From assembly GCF_000204055.1 (NCBI RefSeq), contig NW_006768776.1, forward strand, positions 1,728,820 through 1,792,819: 64,000 bases of DNA, given 5' to 3'. Shown here in pieces: positions 21,965 through 34,221 of the stretch. How positions within the stretch are numbered: position 1 is the first letter of the stretch; each line of letters begins with the position of its first letter. The translations under genes were made by a program, and so were the position numbers. Source of the DNA: Melampsora larici-populina 98AG31. Its lineage: Eukaryota > Basidiomycota > Pucciniomycetes > Pucciniales > Melampsoraceae. The notes beneath the pieces were generated by a model, which was not told the origin of the DNA, made no database searches, and saw only the letters and a list, made by a program, of their open reading frames with translations.

Positions 21965-24190
21965 TCATTTCCCAATACAGAATCCGCGAAATCTATTACC
22001 AAGAAGATGACCCAAGTGATATGAGTAATGAGAAGAAGTAAAATGTTACCCAACGAGATTTGTAAGTTCACCATATCGATCTAGTCAGAAAAACTGAATA
22101 ACAAAAAGACAGGAGAGAAAGGAAGCACACGTACATTTCTCCTAGAACTTCTTCAACTTCTACTTCATCTTTTCCATCGCCCATCAATCTTCCTATAATC
22201 CAAGCGGCTTCTCGTAATTCTTCGGTTGCAATTACTAAATCTTGCTCTCCATCTTCGTCCTCTCGAGATTTCAAGAAACGATCCAGATGATCTAGGACCT
22301 TTTGGAGATTAGTTCTCTGGATAGTCGATGTGAGGATTGGATTTGAACGATTACTCCTGCCCAGTCCGTAGCTAAAAAACTCATACGAAAAACGATGAAG
22401 ATCAGTCACTCGAGGTACAGAATGACAGAAGTTGAAGATCTTGTCAGTTTGGTACGCACTTGGTTTCGAGTAAGGTTTTCAGATGATCAAGAAATGGGGA
22501 AGACCCTGATGAGGTTTTTACACTGATTGGACAAATTGGGATGTCGGGAAATTGAGTTGAATGATTCTTGATAGATTTACTGAGTAGATTTGATTCAACT
22601 AAATCGGTTTTGGTGACAAGGATCAAGGAAGGCGTGCAAGCTGTTTGTAAGAAAGTTCGGATTGACTCAAGGTTGGTTTCGTGCGAGGAGTTGATAAAGA
22701 CAGGTGCAGGAATCAGGTAGAATCTTAGGTCTGCTTTTGAGATACTATGAATTCACCGCGTAATCAGATAGGTTTCTAATTTTTATCTGATAATTGGTGA
22801 TGTTGCTTACTTTGATTTAGCTCGATCGATTCCAATCTCTTCGATAGGATCTTGAGTATCTCTCAGACCAGCAGTGTCCGATACGATGATTGGAAAACCA
22901 TCTAAAATTTCAAAGTGAGCGGTTGCTATTTCAGATGGAAGAGATTGGGAGTATCTCACGAAAATCTAAAGAAATTTCTATCACATCCCGTGTTGTACCA
23001 GGATGAGGAGATACAATTGAAGCTTCTCTGTTGACTACAGTTGCAGTATGTTCTTGTCAGCTAGGATAGTGTGCCGTAGTTGAGGATTTGAGGTGAAGGA
23101 AACAGGGAGGATAAATCTCGAACCTAACCAATTCAATAAAGTGCTTTTGCCAACATTTGGAGCTCCAAAAAGCGTCAGGCGAATGCCGTTCAAAACCTTT
23201 TCATGTCGATTTGAATCGTTGAGATGAGATCGAATAATTGATCTTAAGCTTTGAACTTTGTGCGAAACTGGTGTGAAGAAAAGAGAAATTAGATGAAAAA
23301 ACACATTATAATTTTTTGTCCTTATCACTATACCTTGTTTCCATACTGATTCATCGTCTATTGACCCATCTTCACTAAAATCTATAATAGCTTCACATAA
23401 AGCCATAGACTCCAATAAAGTTTTGCGCATAGATTGGTAGACTTGTTTGAATGGTCCCTGTGGCGATCGGATGGGAGATGAATCAGATCAGGCTGATTAT
23501 AGTTGCAAGGTAAGGGTTCATGTTGATGAAAAGTTGCGACTGTTGAGGGAAGGAATTGCAGTCAATATCACATACATCGAACTGGTGGATTGCCAACTTT
23601 CTTTGCTCGTCAGTCTCAGCGTCAATTAAGTTCTTGAGTGCTAATAACTGATTTAAATCGAATTCGGGTTGATCTCGAATCATGCTACGCTCATATCGAC
23701 GTTGAGTGAATTCGCCAGGTTGAGCAAGTCTAAAGTTAGATAGCCGAGAAAGTGAAAGTATGACAGATTTAGTGATTGCTGGTGATCCATGAAGATGAAA
23801 TTCAAAAGTTGAAGTTGTCGAAGTTGATTGATGAGGAAAGTTGATCACTATTGCCTCGGGGTCTAATGTCTCTTTTGTTGATGGATCGACAATTCTCCGC
23901 AGTTTAGCCGTACGAGGTGGTAATTTCGATTGATGTAGAGGTGCGTTTGAATGTTTTTTGGGGCTTATAGTACTAGTCATCTGATGATAAAGTCCGGCTG
24001 CCTGAGGCCCATCAACCCTGATGATCGAAAGTGCTGATTTTGAATTTGTTGGAGTCGCAGCAGCGAAGATATTTTGAGTGTTTGGATCAGAACTCGTATT
24101 CCAGATCCCTCTCCTCAGATTCCGAGGAGTTGTTCTGTTCAGATTGAGAGTGTTCTGATTTCGACACAAACCCAGTTGTAAGCTCTTCAT
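21965..24190 (-). CDS. MSS1: tRNA modification GTPase MSS1/MnmE, mitochondrial
   Basis: Exons on the minus strand: 24190-23576, 23457-23334, 23267-23124, 23034-22960, 22901-22811, 22744-22460, 22371-22135 and 21992-21965. They join to 1599 nt, 532 residues, close to yeast MSS1. The TrmE N-domain shows AAATP, RVDGP, FEFHLHGSPA, AQPGEFTQR and LIDAETDEQR. The G domain has GAPNVGKST (G1), PGTTRD (G2), DTAGLRD (G3) and TKTD (G4). The C-terminal helices contain TEELREAA. The last 28-nt exon, past the end of the previous open frame, encodes the ending of EIFRGFCIGK, which restores the family's invariant C-terminal FCIGK. With MTO1 the enzyme installs the carboxymethylaminomethyl-type modification on wobble U34 of mitochondrial tRNAs. 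No defect was seen. Confidence 0.94.
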
Positions 24191-24596
24191 CTTTCAAGAT
24201 GGAATAGTTTAAGGAATCAGTTTGGCTCATCTCTTTGCGGTAGAGATTACGTGTGCTACAGAAGAGGGCTCGGTCAAGGTGAGATCCGGTCGATATCCGG
24301 TGGTTCTACACCACCGGAGGCTCCTGTGCCCGGAAATGGTCTCATGCAGCCGAATTCGGGTCGGGCCAAGAAGTCGCCTGCAGACTCAGACGTGTGGCCC
24401 CAGATCCACATGTCAGACGACACCTTCGTGATCACTGTAAGTTGCCTTACAGGCCTACGCCACACTCCGCATAGTCGCCGCTGAGCCGCCGCATGAGAAA
24501 TGACCACATCTGCCGCTGTTTGCCCTTCTGCCCTTGTTGCTCGATCCACAAACGTTGGATTGCTCACGTTCGTAACCAATAACGAAATAACAATCC
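24191..24596. other. MSS1 upstream region
   Basis: No gene recognised. It should contain the MSS1 promoter and then meets the A-rich tail of the second LINE (T-run at 24597-24608 on the plus strand). Confidence 0.4.
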
Positions 24597-27500
24597 CTTT
24601 TTTTTTATTGCATTGTTTTAAGTGTTTTTTGAGCCGCTAGGCAATCAAACACTATGTAATATGTCCAGCACCGGTAAAACCCCTCTGGCTGTGTCAGGGG
24701 AAAGGTAGCTGTTGGCTGTTTCATCTAAGTATACATGTATGAGAGCGGGGAATCATGAGAGAGGCGGTGAAGTATGGGGAGAGGATCAATCCTGGGGTTC
24801 AGAGATGTTGGCAGGGCGGGTTTCTTCAGTGATTCTCGCCCATGTCCATCTGTTGGCAAATCGCCAAGTCTTGTTGCAATACTTGATGGTGGCCTTGAAA
24901 GCGGAGGGTGTTGAGAGGAGTGTCTTGTTCATCCTGAGTGTTCGTTGTTCATTGAAACCCTGCTGCTCAACGTCGCGCTCAAAAGCGACTCTGGCCTGTG
25001 CGTGGAGCTGGCAGATGAAGAGAAAGTGGTCAACGGTTTCTAGACCCTCCTGGCATCTGCAGGTAGGATCAGGCACTTGTGCAAAACGGTGGAGGTATGA
25101 GTTCAGGGGAATGTGGCCTGAACGTAGCTGAGTCAAAGTAGCCACTTCGTGCTTCTTGAGGACACCAATACCATCGAGGTGATGCCGACTATTGGGTTTG
25201 TGGCCTAGCCGTTTGATCTCCACTTTGGTGAAGGTCTCTGTCTGGGTCGTTCTCCATTCTTTGATTGCAGAGAGAAACGCAGCAGTGTTTGGTGTGTTTG
25301 TGAAGGTGCTCGGGAGGTCTTTCTTCGCAAGGCCATTGGTGATCTTGTTGACCGTCTCGTTGCCTGGGATGCCCTTGTGGCCAGGGCACCAGCGGATCGT
25401 AATTCGAAGTTGTGGGTAGCTTTGAAAAATGCACTGGAGTTGTTTGTAAGTAGCGTGTCGGTTGTCTAAAGACGACACAGAAGACGAGTTGGACTTGAGA
25501 TCCTTGACAACACCCTGGTTGTCGAGGATGATGGATGCACGGTGAGTGTGTGGTGTAGCGGTTTCTGATACAAGATTGAGACCAAGTTGAACACCTTGGT
25601 ACTCAGCTTGGTAGATCCCCTGTGTACGAGCTCGGCCTAGTTGCACACCTGCACTTCGTCTGGTGTTTGCACACCAGGCCGCCGCGGCCGTGTTCTTGGT
25701 GGGTATCCTGTAGCCGTCCGTGTAGATGACAAGATGTTGGGGCGACGGTGTGAGGCGAAGCATGTCCTTGATGGCAAGTCTTTCGTCTTCTTGCAATACC
25801 GTTGAGTAGTTTGGCGGTCTGATTAAAGACGATGCTGGGTCAACCGGGAGTTGGACTGCATGCTCCTCAAATTGTTGGTAGAGGGGGTGCTGGAAGAAAT
25901 GATGGAAGGGATTTTTGTGGCTTTTGGGAATCGATAGCTGGGCTTGTTGGATGATCGTGAAGAGGGGGTGCTTCTGTGTTTTTGTCAGCAAACAAGCCAT
26001 GAAACTCAGAATCTTACTCTGATGTCTAATCTTCGGTGGGGTGAGGTTGAAGTCGTGTCGAAGGAACACTGCCGGTGTCGTCCGTATTGCACCTAGCGCT
26101 GCGCGCGCAGATGTTGTCAATAACCGTCAGCTGTTCGATGAAATACTTTGGCGGCTCTGTTGGTGTCCATGCCATTGCGCCGTAGTCGATGGCAGCATGG
26201 ACCGTTGTTGTCAAAAGTATCTTGAGTAGTTTTGGCGGGATTCCCCAGCCCTGTTTCGAGAGGCCTGCCAGGAATCCTGCCCGTTGTTTGCCCTTGGCTA
26301 TTACGTCGAGTCTGTGCTGAGCAAAAGTGAGGGACTTATCAATTTTTATCCCTAGCCACTTAGCTGTGGGAGCTGGTTTCAGGCCTTTCCAATTGGCGAA
26401 GTCGATTGTTGGGGCATTGTCGAGGTCCAGGTTTTGTTGGGTGAAAAGAACCCAAAAAGTCTTTTTGGTGTCGAAGATGGCGCCGTGGCGTTTTGCCCAC
26501 TGTTGCTGTCTGAACAAAAGTGTCTGCATCTGCGAACGTAGTTGGTGGGTGTCCAGAACCGAGGATAGAAGTACGACATCGTCTACAAAACCTAGTGCTG
26601 ATGCTGTTGGTATACTGTCAGTGATGCCTAAAAACGAGGAATTGTAGAGGAGATAGAGGAGGGGGGATAGGGGAGAGCCTTGTGGAAGGCCATGGTCAAG
26701 AGCAAAATTGCAGGATTCGAAACCGTTGAAATTGAGGGTTGTCGTCCTAGAGGATAGGAAGTCATGAATTATGTCGAGGGTTTGTGTGTGGATCCCCATC
26801 CTCTCGAGAGTGTGAAGAAGACGGGGATGGTGGACCGATGGGAAGGCAGATTTCACATCTGCGAAGAGTGCACCAACTACCTTACCCTTTGCCCACTCGC
26901 CCCGAATCCACAATGTAAGGTGAACCAAGGCCTCTTGGCTCAACCTATCAGGTCTGCCTCCATAGTGACCCTGGTGCAAAAGATTCAGTTGTTCAGCCTG
27001 GGCTGAAAGGTGTATTGTCAGCAACTTCTCGTAGAATTTCCCGAGGGTCGTAAGAAGTGCAATTGGTTGGTATGAGTTTGCTTGTGTGTAGTCTGATTTG
27101 CCGGGCTTCGGTATCATAATTGTTGTCGCACGTTTCCATCCCCGAGGTATGATTCCCGTGATGGTGACACACTGGAAGAGGAAGCAGATGTGGGACTTGA
27201 CTACATCCCACACCATCCTCCAGACCCAGTTCTGGATCTTGTCTGGGCCTGGAGCTTTCGTTGGTGGGCTGTCATTGATGACCGCGCCCACTGACTCGTT
27301 AGTGATGAACTGGAGAAAGGGGGGTGTGATTTCAGCTGACGCTCTATGAGATGACTTCAGAGGGAACTCAAGATGTTCGGTGTCGTCCAAGTTGCATGGC
27401 GCCGTCGCCACACAGGTGGCAGCTAAGAGTGCCTTGGCTTTTTCGGTGTTTGAAGTGCATGTTAGGCCATCCGGTGTAATGATGGTGCTGACTAGAGAAG

Positions 27501-27837
27501 ATGGCTTCCGGCCGGAGGCGATCCTCTTGGCTTGGAAGAGGTTCTGGTGGTCGACCTCTGAGAGGAACCTTCGCCAGGAGTTCTCCTTAGCCTGGTCAAT
27601 GGCTCTGTTGAAAGCGTTACGCGCTTTGGCGTAAGACGTGCGGAGTTCCGTCAAAGGGTTCTTTTTCAGGTCGCGATGTGCCTTTGCCGTGGCTTTCCGT
27701 AGTGGCTCAAGGATCTCTGGACGCCACCAAGCCTTGTGCTTCATGTTGGAGGATTTGTGTGGCGAGTGTTTGTTGAGGGCATCCGTGACTGACTGCCAAA
27801 GGGACTCGTCGAAGGCCTCTATCGCGTTGTGGTGATC
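24597..27837 (-). mobile_element. second LINE copy, 5'-truncated
   Basis: The same family as the LINE at 448-7203. It keeps the linker, reverse transcriptase, RNase H, 3' UTR and A-rich tail but lacks ORF1 and the endonuclease. Homology begins near 27837, in the linker between endonuclease and RT. An endonuclease fragment of the same family lies at 33.1-33.8 kb on the same strand. Confidence 0.88.
24786..27837 (-). pseudogene. LINE ORF2 (RT and RNase H), one frameshift
   Basis: RT motifs FADVKSAFPSV, HGLPQGSPLSPLLY and GFVDDVVLL are intact. RNase H shows YTDGYRIPTK, the AEY glutamate, ILDNQG and IRWCPGHKGIPGNE. The C-terminus has the cysteine/histidine cluster CRCQEGLETVDHFLFIC shared with the first LINE. 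The frame shifts near 26128, where one base is missing in the codons for DNTSARAALGA. Apart from that shift and the lost 5' end the coding sequence is well preserved, so it is a younger or less damaged copy. Confidence 0.88.
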
Positions 27838-27993
27838 AGAACCCACCATCACCCTCACCTTTATATACACGAAGAAGGGATTGAGAGGCTCAAAGTCTTA
27901 CTCACTGAGAGCAGATTTCAAGCTCGAGTCAGGTTGATAGGCAACAAAGAGTACCAAAATCTTAATCATGTTCATTTCATTTTTTAGGAGATA
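27838..27993. other. spacer between LINE and Helitron
   Basis: This short stretch separates the LINE truncation point from the Helitron 3' end. No motif was recognised. Confidence 0.3.
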
Positions 27994-28021
27994 CTAGCAC
28001 AACTGTGCGGCAGGCGCCGCA
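27994..28021 (-). other. Helitron 1 3' terminus (hairpin plus CTAG)
   Basis: Minus strand: stem TGCGGC/GCCGCA (28021-28006), 8 nt, then CTAG ending at 27994 and followed by T. The second copy at 42797-42822 has the same stem sequence and the same 8-nt gap. Confidence 0.75.
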
Positions 28022-28836
28022 TCATTGAATCAAATTTCATTCATGCAGCAATTTGGCAACATTTACTTGTGAGCATTTATGGCATCAACCAATCACTCTG
28101 CAGTCTTTCCATGCAAGCTTTTAAACATTCCCAGGTGTGCACACATTGCACATTCAACTTCTTATATATGCCATACTAAACACCCCATTCAATAATCAGA
28201 GCTCACAAATAAGCTCAAGAATTTTGACAGACAAAACAAAAGACACTTAAAACAGATTACTACAAACCCCAAACCTGAAATCATATCCTTGTGAAGAAAC
28301 TCAATAATGTGTACAGGTCAATTGGGTTAAAGAATGTTACATTCACAATCAACAATAACCATGGAGTCTGTCTTCTGTTTTTGTAACTTCACCAACAATA
28401 CATTTAAGACTTGATTTATCTATGTTTCTTTTGTTTGATACATTTTCTTCTTCTTCTTCCTCAACTCAGGTATATAATATGTATGAAGCCCATCTAATAA
28501 CAAACCCAAAGAGAAACCCAATAAAATCTTTCAAACTTTGCAAGAAAACCAACAATCATACATAGAAAAAAATCGTGTCATCTCCAACACTCAGGTCTTC
28601 TTCTCAAAACAGCACAAACTTCATCTTTTCTCAACTCATTCTTGTCAATCCCCAACTTGTTTCTCACAATTTTATATTCTTTGTTTTATTCTTCATCAAA
28701 ATGAACTTCACAAACTTTAATAATATACCTTTCTTCTCACCTTGATTATTAAACTATTTTCTAAAGACAAAAGTTCAATAGCATCAAATAATCTGTTTGA
28801 ATCGACTTCACAAATTTTTAAATTTTCTTTCATTTA

Positions 28837-29002
28837 TGGGATACAAAGTTAGATCTGGGCGTTTTTTCCTAGTTTCCCAGTTTCCCAAATACAGCCAAAA
28901 ATGCAAACTGGGAAGCTGGGACACCATGGGAAAGTTCCAAACACAGCCAAAAACAAAAACTGGGAAACTGGGAAAAAATCCCAGATTTAACTTTGTATCC
29001 CA
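28837..29002. mobile_element. 166-bp MITE with about 45-bp inverted repeats, TA flanks
   Basis: The ends read TGGGATACAAAGTTA(G/A)ATCT inwards and stay inverted-repeated to the GTTTCCCAGTTT segment. TA lies on both sides (28835-28836 and 29003-29004), as for Tc1/mariner (Stowaway-type) MITEs. The centre repeats ACTGGGAAACTGGGAA-like words. It lies within the Helitron block and has no coding capacity. Confidence 0.8.
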
Positions 29003-30687
29003 TAATTGTATTGATCTAACCATGCTCAACATCAAGTTTTAAATTTGAACCTCCATTTAAAGTTATAGATCTGATACCAATCCCTTAACAAAAAGAAAAA
29101 ATTGTTCAAAAAAATTTACATTTTTTCTGCTTCAAATCAAATCTCAGACCAAGTTTCATTTCCTAAAACCACCACGAGTACCAATCTAATTTCCATTTTT
29201 AGGAGGATCAGGTGAAAATTGAAAAATAGGTTGAACTACTTTTTCTTTGATAAATATATTGTATTCAATAGACCTACAAATTGTATGTGCTAAAATTGGC
29301 TTAATTTCTAATACTTGTGATATAATTTGTTTTAATTTCTTTCAATCATTACAATAACAAAGTTGAAAATTCAGTCTAAGAGAAAAAACTGCAATTCTTT
29401 CCTTCCGTTTATTTTTTGTTGTGGGTTTGGTGATGAACTGACCATTGCATCTGACTGATCATATCCATTTGTATTCATTAGGCTTTGGAGGTATCTTTTT
29501 ATAAAACTTTCATATTCTTCTAGTCAATGAAGTATATGATCAATACCATTGAGACTATTCCAAAAAACCAAAGAGTTAAATGAATAAAACATAAACCAAG
29601 TGAAAACATTGATATTTACCTTGTCTAATCAACTTGTAGATCTTCAACTATCAAAATGATACCTAAACCTAAGTCCAATAGACTTAGCATTGCTTGCATT
29701 CAAATTAGGTAATGGAAACAAAACCATTCCATAATTCAAATCAATCTTTTTTATATGAAAAATTCATCATTTCATGTCCAAATCTATACATACACAGACA
29801 AAAATAAAATGAATGTTAGTCATTGAGTATATTCGAGAAAGAGGGAAGAAAGATCAAATGACCTGCTTTAAAATTGACAAATTGTTTGAAATGCTTTTGA
29901 AGATTCAAGTCAATTTTGGATGAGTTGGATTTATGGGATATCTTACTGGTTATGGCCATTGAATTTGTTCTTCAAAGGCTGAAATTACATGACTTTAGAC
30001 AAAGAACAACTTCAAAATAAGTATTTTGATTTGCTACCCAAAAAAACTTGAGAAAGTGTTTTTGAGTGAGTACCTTGAAATGATTTTGATTATGATTATG
30101 ATTTAGATTGAATCAATTAACTTTTTGAATTGATTCTAATATATTATTATCATTTACGTTTGATTTATATTCAAAGTCAATCAATTTAAAAACTCTATAT
30201 TGTTTGATAAGCTCCACCAAATCATTTATAACACATTCAATCTTTCTGTCATGACAATCATCTTTTTTTTTGTATTTCTGAGAATACCTTTGGCTTGGGT
30301 TTGATTATCTAATGATACTGAATGATATCATGGTTTAAGGGCTGGAGCTGGTTTAACCATTCAATTGGGGTGGTCAATGTGTTGGTTGATGGTATTGATG
30401 TAGGGTCTTGAAGTTGATTTATAGAACCTCTGATCTAAAATGACTTTCTCGGGTTGTGTTGTTTTCGTTTTCAGGTTCTGGACGGATTGTTCACTTGAAT
30501 CTATTAAACTGATCCGAACCGATCGAGATCTTGTAAACTGTAGTTATGATCCAATCAGTGAATTGTTCGTGAAGCGGACTCAGAACTTGTTCCCAATCCA
30601 CATCATGTCTAACTTCTAATCGATCGATTGGACCGATCAATTATTTAAATCACTCATTGATGGTATCAATTTTGCTGCTTTTAATAA

Positions 30688-31053
30688 TTAGCCTGGTTGT
30701 TCTTCTAATGGAATCGCTCGTCTTGGACAAAGTGGATCGATGTAAAATAATGAATCAGATTGAAATCCACAGAAAGAGCGATTGTGATGGTCTTCCTCCT
30801 GCTATTCCTACTGATTGTGGGAATGTGAACGTAGCCTGACATTTAAAGCAGGATTAGAGTCGAGGAAAGTTGTGTGTCGTAAAGTTTCAGATTGACTTAC
30901 CTCAATGGTTTTGCAATATGATGGACTGATATTGACTTGATCTAAACCTGATTGAACATTCATAAGTACAAGTACAGGTCTACGCCATCTAACTGATTTA
31001 GTTGGATCTGATTTCAGTTCAGATAGGTGGTGTGGTACCAGGTAGAATTGAAG
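30688..31053 (-). pseudogene. ATG4: ATG4 autophagy cysteine protease fragment
   Basis: Two exons are visible. 31053-30901 encodes LVPHHLSELK to VRWRRPVLVLMNVQSGLDQVN, matching the ATG4 segment that reads RPVLVLxxxxLGLDGVNP. GTAAGT donor, AAATGTCAG acceptor, then 30835-30688 encodes FTFPQSVGIAGGRPS, the ATG4 hallmark, and in a shifted frame SDSLFYIDP. A single-base deletion causes the shift, near 30760. ATG4's catalytic Asp and His lie in DPH; here the triplet is DPL, so the His is gone. The catalytic Cys region was not found upstream. ATG4 normally processes ATG8 in the cytosol. This is a captured, dead gene piece inside Helitron 1, with its intron retained, so it was copied as DNA. Confidence 0.75.
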
Positions 31054-33101
31054 CTGGAAAAACATCAAATCAATAATTATTTCCATCAATATCAGAGTGG
31101 GATTGAAATAACTTAACTTGTTCATGAAGTGTATCAAGTTCAATTTGAGTTTGGATTTGATAATCGGTCAAGTTGGATGATATCGAATAAAGGTCATTGG
31201 AGCTTGAAGTTGATGATTTGTTCCGTTGAAAGTTTGAATGATTTGTTTTTGAATGTATTGATGATGGACTTGGTTTGTTTGTTTTTGAAATGGTGTAAAA
31301 AGTGTTGATACATACTTGGATTCTGGCAGGTACATGTGGAAAGTGGGAGGATAGGGTGGTAGGTTGGTGACAAATTAAGTTGATGAGAGGAATGGGGAAC
31401 AAATTGGGGGTGAGTCGCGTGGAAATCAGGTTAAATCCGGTGAGCGTGTAAACCTTCAATTTTGGAGTACTGATTGGGAGTTTAATTGGGTTTTGCCGGC
31501 GAACGCGGTTTCCCTTTAACATTAATGATCTTATTTGATAAAGTTAAAGCATGATAACGAGATATAACACGGAACGAGAATTGGGGGTTGAAGTAACAGA
31601 CAAGACAGCAAATTTGAAAAAAGGGGATCGAACAGATTCGAGTCCGAGAAAGGGGTAATAGAAAAGTCACCTTTCAGGTTTAAAGTTACAACTAGATCAA
31701 AACTGCATCTCGAGATCGAAATAGAGTAGAGTAGGATGATGATAGAAGACTGAGTCTTAGGGAACATACAGAACAATAAGTTGAAAGTATCAAAAGAAGC
31801 CTAATAATCGAAAAGGTGGTGATAGTCTAAAAATCAGAGATAAAGGATCAATAAGAAAGTTTGAAAGAGGAAGTTAGAAAGAGGTTAGAATCGAATGGAT
31901 TATAGTCACATATCTGAAGAGATCAAGTTAAGACTCACCTCTTGGCATGCAAGATCATAACTTGAGATCGAAAATAGGGTAGGACAGTCAGATTGCAAGT
32001 GAGACGAGAGGCTTGAGGTGAAAGTTTGAAGGCTGCAGTTGAAAGAGGCTGGGATCGAAGATGGAGAGTAAAACTAGAAGGGGATAGAGGATAAGAAAAG
32101 AGAAATGAGTTTGAAATGATGAGCGATATAAGAGAACAGATAAGAGAAAGAAAGAAAAACACTTACATATTGCATAAGCGATAAAACAAGTTTGAGACTG
32201 ATCGGTCGGAAGAACACGTTAAGGTTGAAGACTGAGGACGCGTAATGAGCTGAAATCAGGTGAGTGAAAGGTATAAGAGGGGGTTGCTCAAAAGGGAAAA
32301 GAGAAGGGGGGGCATCCAATTTTAGGCATCCGATAATTGTGTATCGAATTTTTTGTGTCCGATTTGTGTGCGAGTCTGGTTGTGTGTACGAATCAATTAG
32401 ATTCAAATCAAAGTGTGTTGTCTTCTTTCTTTGTTGATCTGAACAGTCGAAGAGAAATCGCGCTAAGTGTCCAAGTCGTGCTAGTATATTTGTGTAATTG
32501 AAAGACCTATAAAATAAAGTGTTAGCGTGTTGTTATTGTAAAGGATACTTATTACTTTTTATTATTAAAAGTCAAATTGAGATATTGTGTAGAAAAGAAG
32601 GAAGTGAAGTTACCTTTTATTGTCCTTGAATTAGTTAAAAGGGTTGTTATTGTTGTAGACCGGTAGAGTTTCTTTTGAAGATTGGTGGATGCTGAGTTGG
32701 TTACAATCCAGTCGTCAAGAAGTCGAAGTTTTAAAACATCAATTCAATAAACCCGCCTCTTGATACAAGTCGAGGCCGGGTCGAGTCGGGCTCTGGAATT
32801 CATTCCAGTCCTGTACAATTGTGTTACAACCTTGCAAAAATCAACAAACTTGAGTTTACATATCTCTATACTACGAACTTGTGAAAAGTTGTGTGTAATA
32901 GTGTTAGACTCCGCTCTGTGCTGCGCATCCAACCGTGTGGTGTAAATTAGGTTTTGGGAAACCTTAAAAAGACAAAGAAGTGAGAGTAGAGACGCCTCAT
33001 CTCAAATTTTGAAATCATTTTTGAAGGACGAGGGCAGCTTCACAGCGCCTGTAGTTTCATCCGCTCTCACGAGTGGTGATTCTTCCCCTCTCCGGCTCAG
33101 C

Positions 33102-33815
33102 CTACGCTACACTGCGTAGGAGTTCTACAGCGTCGCGCGTAAGGAGAGGCTGGAGCTGTGGGAGAGTGGTCATAAGTTCAGTTTTGAGCAAAATTGGCTC
33201 TACCTTACGCCAGTTCTTCAGTCGTTTGGTGCTGGACTGCGGCGGTAAGGATGGAGATGTAGCTGTCGAGAAGCATGTCACCAGTGCTTGGTGGTCTGAC
33301 TGGTGGTTCAGCACATCATTGTTGTCAATGAAGCACGCGACAATGGCGTCGTCAAGGTCCTCATTGACCCAGACCAGGTCAATCGAGGTCCCAAGCGTGT
33401 TGTCACAGTGCAGGCCGAAGGTGGGCTGGCCTTTTGGGGATCGTAAAGTGAGGCCCCATTCCATCATCAGCTCGATGAGGTGGTCCGCTTCTTTGTCAAT
33501 GGTCTTGCTGTGATCGGGATTCCACAGCGGGGAGTGGAGGTTGGAGTCAGCTGTGCAGATGATGGGGAGAAGTTGTGTTTTGAGGGACATTGTTCTCAGG
33601 ATTTCGTCGGATGCGAGGAATCCGTCAAGCGTCTTGTGTGGATTGTAAACACTTGCCACCAAGACCTTGAAACCGTCGATTGTCAGAACGCCGGCGGCGA
33701 CATTTCGTGATGGGTGATGGATTGGGTTCAGTTCGGGGTATAAGTCTTGCCTTATGTAACACCTCGTATACACTAAAACTTCGGCCCTGACCCGAAGATA
33801 GAGAAGGCTGTATCA
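33102..33815 (-). pseudogene. LINE endonuclease fragment
   Basis: The open frame extends from about 33815 to 33102 and matches the C-terminal two thirds of the LINE endonuclease: VLVYTRCYIRQDL, ADSNLHSPLW, GTSIDLVWVNED and SDHQAL, then the linker KNWRKVE. It lacks the start of the endonuclease and stops in the linker at a TAG. In minus-strand order it precedes the RT-RNase H piece at 27837, with the Helitron between them. Confidence 0.85.
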
Positions 33816-33889
33816 TCCAAGTCTCTCTGTTATCACTGCCAGATGTAACTCAGATGCATTCCATGCATCTGGGGTCACTCAACTACTAT

Positions 33890-34200
33890 AAGTTTCCCCA
33901 CAACTTCACGCTCACAAACTGCTCACAATCGAATCACAAGCTCACAATGGCCTGGACTCGGTATCCAAATTCAGATTGATATACTCAGGATCACAACTTC
34001 ACACATCCATCCACACAACCTCACAACTTCACAAAATCTATACCTGTATAATCGCAAGCATAGAGCTACATAATCATCCCTACCCAACAATCCTCAATCT
34101 TATGAAGTCGACTCACAACTTCACACTCACACACCTTCCTCCCTTCCAACACTCTACATACAGCAAACGACTTCGATCCCACTTCTTCAACTCTGCGCCA
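33890..34200. repeat. TTCACAA-rich leader upstream of paralogue A
   Basis: TTCACA/TCACAA words recur at close spacing up to the start codon at 34222. The same word fills 36420-37330. A phrase near 33843 (CAGATGCATTCC then GGTCAC) recurs in altered form near 37530, upstream of paralogue B. Confidence 0.5.
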
Positions 34201-34221
34201 ACCTAATCTCATACCAAAATC

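Larger units (their letters stand above)
27994..33072 (-). mobile_element. non-autonomous Helitron 1 (5' end unresolved)
   Basis: On the minus strand the block ends with a GC hairpin, 8 nt, CTAG and then host T, the standard Helitron 3' terminus. The 42.8 kb element ends in the same way. The interior is strongly AT-rich, has no Rep/helicase gene, and holds a spliced ATG4 fragment in the same orientation. The 5' TC terminus could not be identified; the right limit given here is simply where LINE homology is about to begin. Confidence 0.6.

Noticed and set aside
27830..33080. GTGGTGAT at both edges as an 8-bp hAT target duplication of the whole 5.2-kb block
   Set aside because: The inner termini show no inverted repeats, the LINE frame does not rejoin cleanly, and the Helitron 3' end lies about 150 bp inside. 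Kept only as a weak hint.
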